Shown: piece by piece, positions 1-7,870 of the stretch | How positions within the stretch are numbered: position 1 is the first letter of the stretch | Layout: every line of letters starts with the position of its first letter | Assembly: GCF_904846605.1 (NCBI RefSeq) | Contig: NZ_CAJHBI010000002.1 | Span: forward strand, 83,918-147,917 | Direction: 5' to 3' | Length of the DNA stretch: 64,000 bases | Origin: Psychrobacter sp. 72-O-c | GTDB taxonomy: Bacteria > Pseudomonadota > Gammaproteobacteria > Pseudomonadales > Moraxellaceae | Program-made: the position numbers and the translations under genes | The notes under the pieces: model-generated | The model's input: the letters and a program-made list of their open reading frames with translations, nothing else | Told to the model about the DNA's origin: nothing | Databases searched by the model: none

Positions 1-2
1 CT

Positions 3-197
3 GCTTTTACCAAAGTGTCTGGACAAAAAATTCCCTATCAGTTTACCGATCGCCGTGCGGGTGATATCGCCAGCTGTTATGCCAGTGCTGATAAGGCGCA
101 ATCATTACTAGGTTGGCAAGCAAAGCTGTCTATTGCTGACATGTGTGAAGATACTTGGCGTTGGCAAAGTATGAATCCGAATGGGTACAAAGCATAG
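3..197 (+). CDS. galE: UDP-glucose 4-epimerase, C-terminal end (partial)
   Basis: The first 65 codons at the left edge are the end of a GalE-type epimerase, which interconverts UDP-glucose and UDP-galactose for surface glycans. The visible part has the family's C-terminal signature: DRRAGDIASCYA, then KAQSLLGWQAK, then DTWRWQSMNPNGY. The reading frame is open to the window edge, so the gene starts outside and its N-terminal Rossmann domain cannot be checked. It lies 107 bp upstream of galU on the same strand and probably belongs to the same sugar-nucleotide cluster. Confidence 0.9.
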   Translation, partial: AFTKVSGQKIPYQFTDRRAGDIASCYASADKAQSLLGWQAKLSIADMCEDTWRWQSMNPNGYKA

Positions 198-304
198 AAA
201 GTATAGAAGATATAAAAGTTCTCGTAAAATCTATTGCGTCATATTAGTTTAATACTGTTTCACTATTCAGAATTATTTCATCCTTTTAATGTAGCCTTAT
301 AACT

Positions 305-1186
305 ATGAAAAAAATCACTCATGCTGTTATTCCTGTCGCAGGCTTTGGCACGCGCATGTTGCCGTTGTCGAAATCAGTGCCGAAAGAGTTATTACCACTA
401 GGCAATCGTCCCGCTATTCATTATGTGGTCGAAGAGGCCATCGCTGCCGGTATTAAGCACATTGTACTAGTCGGTCATGCGCAAAAAAGTGCGATTGAAA
501 ATTACTTCGATATCAATGCTGAGCTTGATAATCAGTTGCGTAATAAAGGTAAAGACGCGTTGGCTGATAGCTTAAACTGGCTACCAGAGGACGTGACCGT
601 ATCTATGATACGTCAAGGTAAAGCGCTGGGTCTTGGGCATGCGGTACTAGCAGCACGACCCATTATTGGTGACCATAATTTTGCGGTGCTATTGCCTGAT
701 GTGGTTCTCGATCCGTTTGCTAATGATATGCACAAAGATAATTTAGCTTTTATGTTGACGGCCTTCGCTAATAACGACCATTCGCAGATATTGGTGGATA
801 AAGTGGCTGATAGCGAAGTACATAAATACGGTATTGCTAAGCTTAGTGACCGTTCTCATGATGTGAGTGATATTAATAAAGCTGACGTTAACGCTAGCTT
901 CCAAGTAGCCGGTTTTGTAGAAAAGCCCAGTTTAGCAGACGCGCCGTCTCGATTGGCGGTAGTAGGTCGCTATGTCTTTAGCAATAAAATATTTGATTAC
1001 TTAGCGAATACTACGGCCTCTGTTGGTGGTGAAATTCAACTGACCGATGCTATTGATGCGCTAATTAGTCAGCATGGGGTTGATGTGACGACTATGGTTG
1101 GTGACAGTTATGATGCCGGTGATATGCGCTCGTATATGCAGGCGTTTGTATATTTTGCCCAGCAGCAATTAGCTCCCGATGAATAA
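305..1186 (+). CDS. galU: UTP-glucose-1-phosphate uridylyltransferase
   Basis: Makes UDP-glucose from glucose-1-phosphate and UTP, the precursor for lipooligosaccharide, capsule and exopolysaccharide. The N-terminal nucleotide-binding motif is clear (VIPVAGFGTRMLP, then SKSVPKELLPL at about residues 22-32), followed by the RQGKALGLGHAVLAARP segment and the FVEKP motif near residue 205. At 293 residues it is normal length for bacterial GalU. Its last 8 bp overlap the start of pgi, so the two are very likely translationally coupled. No strong Shine-Dalgarno is visible before the ATG; the upstream 100 bp are AT-rich. Confidence 0.96.
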   Translation: MKKITHAVIPVAGFGTRMLPLSKSVPKELLPLGNRPAIHYVVEEAIAAGIKHIVLVGHAQKSAIENYFDINAELDNQLRNKGKDALADSLNWLPEDVTVSMIRQGKALGLGHAVLAARPIIGDHNFAVLLPDVVLDPFANDMHKDNLAFMLTAFANNDHSQILVDKVADSEVHKYGIAKLSDRSHDVSDINKADVNASFQVAGFVEKPSLADAPSRLAVVGRYVFSNKIFDYLANTTASVGGEIQLTDAIDALISQHGVDVTTMVGDSYDAGDMRSYMQAFVYFAQQQLAPDE

Positions 1187-2855
1187 AGTACCGCAGGGCA
1201 AAGCGCAAAGTAGCGCACGAGATTCTGAACACTGGCTGCAACTAAAGCAGTTGGCTGAGCAAAAGTGGTCGTTGTCGACCTTGTTTGCGCAAGATAAAAC
1301 GCGTACCCAGCGTTTTAGCGCCCAAGCCGGTGCGATTTATATGGACTATAGCAAGCAGTGTATTGATGAGACTGTGCTGACAAGTCTATTAAATTTAGCG
1401 GATAGTGGCGATTTATCCACGCGTATTGAGGCGTTATTGCAAGGCGCAATGGTCAATACTAGTGAAGAACGCGCGGCCTTGCATACGGCACTACGTTTGC
1501 CTGCCACCGCAACATTGCAAGTCGGCACACAAGATGTGGTTGCTGATGTACATCATAGCCTGGCGCAAGTGGAGCGGCTATCACAGCGCATTCGTAGTGG
1601 CAGTTGGCGCGGGTTTTCAGGTAAAGCGATTACTGATGTGGTCAATATTGGGGTTGGCGGTTCTGATTTAGGGCCATTAATGGCCGCTACCGCGCTTGAT
1701 GAATGGGCAGATACAGCTATCGTGGTACATTTTGTCTCCAATATGGATGGCAGCCAGCTTGATAACTTACTTAAGCGTTTAAATGCTGAGACCACGCTAT
1801 TTATTATCTCATCTAAATCCTTTGGAACTGTCGATACCCTCTCTAATGCCAAGACCGCGCTGTCCTGGTTGCTTACTACCGCTACCTTGCGCGCGGGTAC
1901 TCAAGACAGTGTATTACGTCGCCACTTTATCGGTATCTCAGCAAATAGCAAAAAAATGAGCGAATGGGGCATTCATCCCGAGCATCAGTTGCAGCTTTGG
2001 GATTGGGTTGGGGGGCGTTTTTCCTTGTGGTCAGCGATTGGGCTGGCTATTGCCATTCGGATTGGTATGGCGCAGTTTCGTGAGCTGCTGGCAGGCGCAC
2101 ACAGCATGGATGTGCATTTTGCCAATGCCGATTTTTCGGATAATTTACCAGTACTGCTAGGGTTACTGGCGGTTTGGAACAGTACCTTTTTACATATTCA
2201 TGCTCATACGGTGTTGCCTTATGACGGGCGCTTGGGCTATTTACCCAGCTATTTGACTCAACTAGAGATGGAAAGTAATGGCAAGTCCGTGACTCATGAT
2301 GGCGAACGTGTTGACTACGACACTTGCCCGATTTTATGGGGTGAAGTTGGCTCTAACGCCCAGCATGCCTTTTATCAGCTGCTGCATCAAGGTACTCAAC
2401 ACGTGTCTTGCGACTTTATAGCTTGCGTGCGTCATTATAGTGATGAAGTACAAAATGCCTCGCTGCAACAGCAACATGAGCTGTCACTGGCGAATTGTTT
2501 GGCACAAAGTCGCGTGCTGGCTTTTGGTAATGCAGCTATCGCTGATACTGATATTGCTAATAAAGCGGCCGCTTGTGATGCGGATAAATATAAGAACTAT
2601 CGCGGCAATCAACCTTCAACCACGCTACTTATCGATGAGCTGACCCCGCATAGCTTGGGGGCGCTGATTGCACTATATGAGCACAAAGTTTATGTGATGG
2701 CCAGTGTTTGGGATATTAATCCGTTTGATCAATGGGGCGTTGAGATGGGTAAGCAGATGGCTGAGACCGTTTATCATGCCTTACAACAGGACGGCACTAA
2801 CCCCTTTGATACGTCCACCAATCAGTTGCTTACACATATCAGACGCTTGTCTTAG
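1179..2855 (+). CDS. pgi: Glucose-6-phosphate isomerase
   Basis: Cytoplasmic enzyme interconverting glucose-6-phosphate and fructose-6-phosphate; here it links central carbon metabolism with the neighbouring galU and pgm. Family motifs are present in order: NIGVGGSDLGP, the SSKSFGTVDTL phosphate-binding segment, the WDWVGGRFSLWSAIGL signature, and the C-terminal WDINPFDQWGVEMGK signature carrying the conserved lysine. Length (558) is typical. It overlaps galU by 8 bp and is followed after 39 bp by the UDP-glucose-dehydrogenase-like gene, consistent with a galU-pgi-(ugd-like) transcription unit. Confidence 0.97.
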   Translation: MNKVPQGKAQSSARDSEHWLQLKQLAEQKWSLSTLFAQDKTRTQRFSAQAGAIYMDYSKQCIDETVLTSLLNLADSGDLSTRIEALLQGAMVNTSEERAALHTALRLPATATLQVGTQDVVADVHHSLAQVERLSQRIRSGSWRGFSGKAITDVVNIGVGGSDLGPLMAATALDEWADTAIVVHFVSNMDGSQLDNLLKRLNAETTLFIISSKSFGTVDTLSNAKTALSWLLTTATLRAGTQDSVLRRHFIGISANSKKMSEWGIHPEHQLQLWDWVGGRFSLWSAIGLAIAIRIGMAQFRELLAGAHSMDVHFANADFSDNLPVLLGLLAVWNSTFLHIHAHTVLPYDGRLGYLPSYLTQLEMESNGKSVTHDGERVDYDTCPILWGEVGSNAQHAFYQLLHQGTQHVSCDFIACVRHYSDEVQNASLQQQHELSLANCLAQSRVLAFGNAAIADTDIANKAAACDADKYKNYRGNQPSTTLLIDELTPHSLGALIALYEHKVYVMASVWDINPFDQWGVEMGKQMAETVYHALQQDGTNPFDTSTNQLLTHIRRLS

Positions 2856-2894
2856 AAATTATATTCTTAATACAAAATAGCAAAAGGTAGTTCT

Positions 2895-4250
2895 ATGTCT
2901 TCTCAGCCCATTACGCTCGATGAAAACCCAAAAGTATGCGTCATTATTGGTCATGATATCGAAGCCATTACTAGTGCAGTGGTGATGGCCAGTTTAGGCC
3001 AAAATGTGCACCTGTATGCTGATATAACGCTACTCGAACAACAACTACAGCAGTATGGATTTGAGCATCATTTGCAGGCGCTGTGGCAATTGTATGTAGA
3101 GCAGCAGAAGATTATCAGTCGGCCCCTACTAGACAGCGCGGATAAACTGATTGAAACTTATGATCCCTTACAAACTTCTGAAAGCTTACAGCTCGATGGA
3201 AGTCCGCAAGTCGCACTGTATTGGCTATTTTTAGACAGTATCAAATCGATATGGGTAGAGGATGAGTGGATAACGGCATTCAACCATAGCTATCAGCAGA
3301 CATGCCCTATCATTATAAGCGGCATTGAACAACTGGGTCACATCTCAGCTTTAGCGCAGCGTTTGCAGCGTGCGTGGGTCTATTATGTGCCGTTTGTATT
3401 TTTACAAGATGGGGAAGCTTATAGCTCAATGCTGAAGCCATCGTTATGGTTGCTCGGTGAAAAAACTGCGGATAGCAGCCAGCATTTGACTGCTTTGCAA
3501 CCATTAATCCAGCATGCCCGCGCCTATCACCATGCTGATATTGCCACGATAGAATTCGCCCGCAGCAGTATTATGGCGATGCTGGCGACTCGAGTTAGCT
3601 TTATAAATGAGATGTCACGCCTTGCCGACAGTCATCAGGTAGACATTCAGAAAATCAGCCAAATTATGGGCTTAGACCAGCGGGTCGGTAGCAGTTATTT
3701 ACAGGCAGGATGGGGCTTTGGGGGCAACACGCTACCTGCTGAGCTTGAGAAGCTTGAGCAGTCTGGGCAGGAAAATAGAGTAGATATGCCGCTGTTACAA
3801 GCTGTCATGCACATCAATAAAGACCAAAAAGAGCTGATATTTCGTAAGTTTTGGCAGTATTTTGATGGCTTTATTGACAATAAGACGGTAATGATTTGGG
3901 GTGGCAGTTATAAAGCGGGGTCTGGACGTACTGAAGGTTCAGCTATCCATCCGCTATTAGAGCTATTATGGTCTTATAATATTCGCACGCTGGTCTATAG
4001 CAATAAGGCAAAAGCAGAGCTGGCTCAGCGCTATGATCAGCAGCCATTATTACAGCTAATCGATAGTCCTTATCAGCAATTAAGCGATGCACAGGCGATC
4101 TTTATCTTGAGTTGGTCGCCTCAGAACAAGCTCGATATCACCCAAATTAATAACTACGCCATGCCAATATTTGATGCGCAAGCAGCACTAAGCCGTGATC
4201 AACTTGACTTATTAATTGGTGATTATGTCGGTATTGGCCGCACTAAATAG
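2895..4250 (+). CDS. Degenerate UDP-glucose 6-dehydrogenase-like protein (probable pseudoenzyme)
   Basis: The fold and gene position are those of UDP-glucose 6-dehydrogenase (ugd), which oxidises UDP-glucose to UDP-glucuronate. Family resemblance is clear in the middle (MLATRVSFINEMSRLA at about 229-244, then a GLDQRVG segment at 259-265) and in the C-terminal domain (KTVMIWGGSYKAGSGRTEGS). The active-site motif GGSCFPKD reads GGNTLPAE at 276-283, so the nucleophilic Cys is Thr279. The N-terminal GxGxxG motif reads GHDIEA (19-24). By manual alignment the catalytic Lys, Asn, Cys and Asp are Arg223, Met227, Thr279 and Glu283. The frame is intact over 451 residues, so this is a conserved protein and not a broken gene. 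It may be structural or regulatory, or have another activity. A start with AAAAGG about 8 bp upstream fits. Confidence 0.75.
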   Translation: MSSQPITLDENPKVCVIIGHDIEAITSAVVMASLGQNVHLYADITLLEQQLQQYGFEHHLQALWQLYVEQQKIISRPLLDSADKLIETYDPLQTSESLQLDGSPQVALYWLFLDSIKSIWVEDEWITAFNHSYQQTCPIIISGIEQLGHISALAQRLQRAWVYYVPFVFLQDGEAYSSMLKPSLWLLGEKTADSSQHLTALQPLIQHARAYHHADIATIEFARSSIMAMLATRVSFINEMSRLADSHQVDIQKISQIMGLDQRVGSSYLQAGWGFGGNTLPAELEKLEQSGQENRVDMPLLQAVMHINKDQKELIFRKFWQYFDGFIDNKTVMIWGGSYKAGSGRTEGSAIHPLLELLWSYNIRTLVYSNKAKAELAQRYDQQPLLQLIDSPYQQLSDAQAIFILSWSPQNKLDITQINNYAMPIFDAQAALSRDQLDLLIGDYVGIGRTK

Positions 4251-4551
4251 ATAACCTACTATTTATAGTCGACTCAAAATAAAAGAGATACGTTTGTAGT
4301 AACGTACCACTGGTATAAATTTTTCTTGCGTGCTGTTCGCAGGCGTGTTTCGATGCTGCAAAACGTTTGTTACAGTAGCATCCCAGTGGCACTGTGCCGT
4401 TTCTAAACTGGATTAAATATATTAAATAAAACGCCAGTTATTAACAATAGAAGTAGGTATTAAAAGCCTAAAAAGCGCCTGTTGATCTAGCTATCAACAG
4501 GCGCTTAATATTTTTAGAATTCAGCAAATATACTTTTAATTTCTAAAACAA
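4251..4551. other. Intergenic region between convergent ugd-like gene and pgm
   Basis: About 300 bp without an ORF. It holds a strong bidirectional terminator hairpin near the right end (annotated separately). The left two thirds contain no promoter, RNA gene or repeat that I can support. Confidence 0.5.
4473..4506. terminator. Bidirectional intrinsic terminator, ugd-like / pgm
   Basis: A perfect 14-bp inverted repeat (AAGCGCCTGTTGAT and its complement) around a 6-nt loop, flanked by A-rich sequence on the left and a T-containing tract on the right. It sits between two convergent genes and can terminate both. Confidence 0.85.
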
Positions 4552-6066
4552 CTATGCAGGTACGGCGCCTTGTTGAGCAAGCCACTGCTGTACTTCCTGT
4601 ACCTTCATTGCCAGTAAGGGCTCATCACCACGACTTTCAATATTAAGCCGGATTAGTGGTTCAGTATTAGAGGCACGTAGATTAAAACGCCAGTCACCGA
4701 AATCGAGGCTTAGCCCATCCAGTGTTGATTTAGTAGGATTCTGGTCGCTGAATTTTTCTTCGATATCTTTAATAATAGTCGGTGCATCGTGGTCTGTCAG
4801 ATGAAAGTTCAATTCACCTGAGCTGGGATAATCACTGATATAACCCGTGACCAATTCAGACAGGGTCTTACCGGTAATTGACAACAGCTCAATGGTCAAT
4901 AACCACGGAATCATACCACTATCACAATAGCAGAAGTCGCGAAAATAGTGATGAGCAGACATCTCGCCGCCATATATGGCTCCTGATTCGCGCATGACCT
5001 GTTTAATAAACGAATGCCCTGATTTACTGATCACTGTCTTGCCATTATGAGCCTTAACCACGGCTTCAGTGTTATATACCACTCGGGGATCATAGACGAT
5101 AGATTCGCCCGGATACTTATTCAAAAACGCTTGGGCGAGCATGCCTACCACATAGCTGCCATCAATAAACTCGCCATTTTCATCGAATAAAAAACAACGA
5201 TCAAAGTCGCCGTCAAACGCAATACCTAGATCGGCTTTATGTTCTATCACTGCTTGCTGAGTGGCGGTTCTATTAGCCAAAATCATCGGATTAGGAATAC
5301 CATTGGGGAAACTACCATCAGGTTTGTGATGCAGCTTAATCACCTCAATTGGTGCGCCTGCTTGAGCCAGTTTATCGACCAATAAATCAACCACAGGCCC
5401 AGCACTACCATTGCCTGAATTAATAACCAGTTTCAGCGGTTTTAATTTATCGGTATCAACAAAGCTCATCACATGGTCAACATAAGCGCTTTTATCCGTT
5501 AATAGCTGTAATTTGCCTTGGCTATTGCTTACAGTAAACCGCCCTGATTCTGCTAGTTGTTGAATTTCTGCTAAACCATCATCGGCGCTGATAGGTTTTG
5601 AATGCTCTTTAACTAATTTTAAGCCATTATAATTGATAGGATTATGACTGGCCGTCACTTCGATCCCGCCTAGCGCTTGATAATGACTGGTGGCAAAATA
5701 GACCTCTTCGGTCCCAGTCATGCCTAGATCAATCACATCAACGCCAGCAGCCATAATACCGGCAATAGTCGCTTGTTTTAGTTGCTCACTTGAATGGCGG
5801 ATATCGCTCCCGATGACGATAGCGGGCTGTAAGTTTGCTAAGCTATCAGGGTTTTTAATGCCATCATCGTTAGCGCCAGCGGAGTCATAACGCTGAGATA
5901 AGATCTGTGCAAAGGCGCGACCGATACGATAAGCGATATCTTCATCAAGGCTAACCCCAAGCTCGCCGCGAATATCATAAGCTTTAAAAGAGTTAATGCT
6001 AATGGCTGTAAAATCGTTGTGAGCAGGAGTATAACTAGAAGTAGCTGCGTTATCGGTGGTAGACAT
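4552..6066 (-). CDS. pgm: Phosphomannomutase / phosphoglucomutase
   Basis: AlgC/ManB-type alpha-D-phosphohexomutase moving the phosphate between C1 and C6 of glucose or mannose, which supplies glucose-1-phosphate to GalU. Motifs: KAYDIRGELG near the N-terminus, the phosphoserine loop TASHNPINYNGLK, the metal loop DGDFDRCF, the sugar-specificity loop GGEMSAHHYF, and the phosphate-binding RASNTEPLIRL near the C-terminus. An in-frame ATG lies 29 codons further upstream, but the start at 6066 is preceded by GAGGA at a good distance and gives 504 residues. The name pgm rather than manB or algC is a choice; substrate preference cannot be read from sequence. Confidence 0.92.
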   Translation of the reverse strand: MSTTDNAATSSYTPAHNDFTAISINSFKAYDIRGELGVSLDEDIAYRIGRAFAQILSQRYDSAGANDDGIKNPDSLANLQPAIVIGSDIRHSSEQLKQATIAGIMAAGVDVIDLGMTGTEEVYFATSHYQALGGIEVTASHNPINYNGLKLVKEHSKPISADDGLAEIQQLAESGRFTVSNSQGKLQLLTDKSAYVDHVMSFVDTDKLKPLKLVINSGNGSAGPVVDLLVDKLAQAGAPIEVIKLHHKPDGSFPNGIPNPMILANRTATQQAVIEHKADLGIAFDGDFDRCFLFDENGEFIDGSYVVGMLAQAFLNKYPGESIVYDPRVVYNTEAVVKAHNGKTVISKSGHSFIKQVMRESGAIYGGEMSAHHYFRDFCYCDSGMIPWLLTIELLSITGKTLSELVTGYISDYPSSGELNFHLTDHDAPTIIKDIEEKFSDQNPTKSTLDGLSLDFGDWRFNLRASNTEPLIRLNIESRGDEPLLAMKVQEVQQWLAQQGAVPA

Positions 6067-6296
6067 GATGATGAAATTCCTCGTGAGCTTAGGTCTGAAG
6101 TAAAAGGTTATGAGATGACTGGCTGTGGAATAAAAGGCAAAAATATTGGTCAAGAAGGATTAAATGATACACTAACCGATAAATGAATAGGGTGAAAGCA
6201 TGTTGCTATCTGATCTTATATTAATTAGTTTTACATCTCCTATTCAAACCAACATCTTTTCTATTAAATAGTAAGTAAAATATAAGAGTATCTGTT

Positions 6297-7184
6297 ATGA
6301 ATGACCAGAAAAATAATGACTCATCAATTAATAATGAGCAGCAGATAATTACAGCACCCAAGCCTGTGCAAGGTAAGCCTATAGCTACTGGTCAATTAGA
6401 TGATTTATTGGCATTGATGGCACGGCTACGTGCGGACTGCCCTTGGGATCAAAAGCAAAGCAATCATAGCTTAATTCCTTATGCTATCGAAGAGGCTTAT
6501 GAGTTGGGTGAGGCCGTACAGAGCGATGACGATGAGGATATCAAAGGTGAGCTTGGTGATGTGTTATTACAAGTCATTTTTCATTGTCAGCTCTATGCGG
6601 AGCAAGGACGTTTTGATATTGAAGATGTTATGACCACCTTGCAGCAAAAGCTAATTCGCCGCCATCCGCATGTGTTCGAGGCCGAAAGTCTCAAAGATGA
6701 GGCGGCTGTGAAAGCGCGTTGGGATGAAATTAAAGCTGAAGAGCAAGCGGAACGCTCCGCACGTGGTAAGCCGCGGCGTCGATTAGACGTTACCAAAGCG
6801 GGTAGTGCACTGATGCAAGCGCAAGATGTACAAAAGCAAGCGTCAAAATTAGGCTTTGATTGGGAAGGGATAAGCGGGGCGCTGGATAAACTCGATGAAG
6901 AAGTGAGTGAGCTTAAAGCTGAGCTTATAGATAAGCCAAAAAATGAAATAGCAGCTAATATTACTGATATTGAAAAAGAGCTGGGCGATTGTATGTTTGC
7001 CTTAGTTAATGTTGCACGTAAATTAAACCTTGATGCTGAGGCCGCAACTTTGACTTGTGTGCATAAATTTAAGTCTCGTTTTGCTTATATTGAGGCGCAA
7101 TTAGAATCCGCTGGCAAGCGTTTAGAAGACAGTAATCTAACCGAAATGGATAAGCTATGGGAAGCGGCAAAACAGCATGAATGA
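6297..7184 (+). CDS. mazG: Nucleoside triphosphate pyrophosphohydrolase MazG
   Basis: Hydrolyses (d)NTPs to the monophosphate and pyrophosphate as a housecleaning enzyme. It has the tandem MazG layout: LRADCPWDQKQSNHSLIPY followed by the metal-binding EEAYELGEA and GELGDVLLQV motifs in the first half, and a second copy (KLGFDWEG, DEEVSELKAEL, KELGDCMFALVNVARKL) in the second half. An unusual, Asn/Gln-rich stretch of about 30 residues precedes the first domain, making it (295) longer than the E. coli protein. The last 8 bp overlap comEA. Confidence 0.95.
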   Translation: MNDQKNNDSSINNEQQIITAPKPVQGKPIATGQLDDLLALMARLRADCPWDQKQSNHSLIPYAIEEAYELGEAVQSDDDEDIKGELGDVLLQVIFHCQLYAEQGRFDIEDVMTTLQQKLIRRHPHVFEAESLKDEAAVKARWDEIKAEEQAERSARGKPRRRLDVTKAGSALMQAQDVQKQASKLGFDWEGISGALDKLDEEVSELKAELIDKPKNEIAANITDIEKELGDCMFALVNVARKLNLDAEAATLTCVHKFKSRFAYIEAQLESAGKRLEDSNLTEMDKLWEAAKQHE

Positions 7185-7587
7185 ACCTATTAGTAACTCT
7201 GACGTTTTTACTGCACAGCAAAATAAGTTTTCGAGCCTTAATTGGCTGGCGAGTATAAGTCTATGCCTAACTGTTATCTTGGGTTTTGGCAACAGTACGG
7301 CTCAAGCTACCCCCTGTTTTGATAATGCTCAAAGTGCTTATAATTACTTATTGGCGCAAGAGACTGCGCAGACCCAAGCGCGCGATCAGGCGCTGGTAAA
7401 TATCAATCATGCCAGCGAAGGTGAACTGGCCTCGTTACATGGTATTGGTAGCAGTAAGGCGCAAGCGATTATTTTATATCGTGAGATGTTTGGCGATTTT
7501 AAAACCGTAGATGAGTTAGAAAAAGTAAAAGGTATTGGGCCAAAAACGTTAGAGAAGAATAGGGTGCGTTTACAAATAAGGAATTAG
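7177..7587 (+). CDS. comEA: ComEA-type helix-hairpin-helix DNA-binding competence protein
   Basis: Periplasmic DNA-binding protein of natural transformation; it holds double-stranded DNA that has entered through the pilus. The N-terminus has a hydrophobic membrane or signal segment (about 24-44, ending in an AQA-type cleavage site). The C-terminal 65 residues form the tandem HhH domain (VNINHASEGELASLHGIG, then KVKGIGPKTLEKNR). Length 136. It overlaps mazG by 8 bp and is therefore probably co-expressed with it. Its presence suggests DNA uptake, which matters for the DpnI-like gene at 46.1 kb. Confidence 0.88.
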   Translation: MNEPISNSDVFTAQQNKFSSLNWLASISLCLTVILGFGNSTAQATPCFDNAQSAYNYLLAQETAQTQARDQALVNINHASEGELASLHGIGSSKAQAIILYREMFGDFKTVDELEKVKGIGPKTLEKNRVRLQIRN

Positions 7588-7790
7588 TCAATAAACTTTT
7601 ACCAGTCGCACGTAACTACCCGGCCGCTCATGACTAATAGCAAGCTATCTATTTTATCGGTTATTACTATAGACTTTTTTCGAATTAGCGATATTCATTG
7701 AATTAGCGATATTTGTCTCCATAAATAACATTAATATTGACAAAATAGCATGTAAGTAAATGTCATAACATACCCAGCCCGCGCAAAATT

Positions 7791-7805
7791 TGTTAAACTA
7801 GCGGG
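7791..7805 (+). promoter_or_regulatory. Putative extended -10 promoter of pcnB with GC-rich discriminator
   Basis: TGTTAAACT followed at once by AGCGGG, about 65 bp before pcnB. An almost identical element (TGCTACACT then AGCGGG) lies upstream of dapA at 53973. The G/C-rich discriminator right after a weak -10 is typical of growth-rate or ppGpp-responsive promoters; that reading is inference. No good -35 is seen at 17 bp. Confidence 0.4.
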
Positions 7806-7870
7806 TACATCCGCCTGATAAACGCTGTGTTAATCAGGGGTAGTTAAGAATACCGGCGAGGAGTAGATGC

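Noticed and set aside
4320..4400. Similarity between GCTGCAAAA-containing segments at 4350 and 28670
   Set aside because: Match is too short and the flanks do not align; likely chance.
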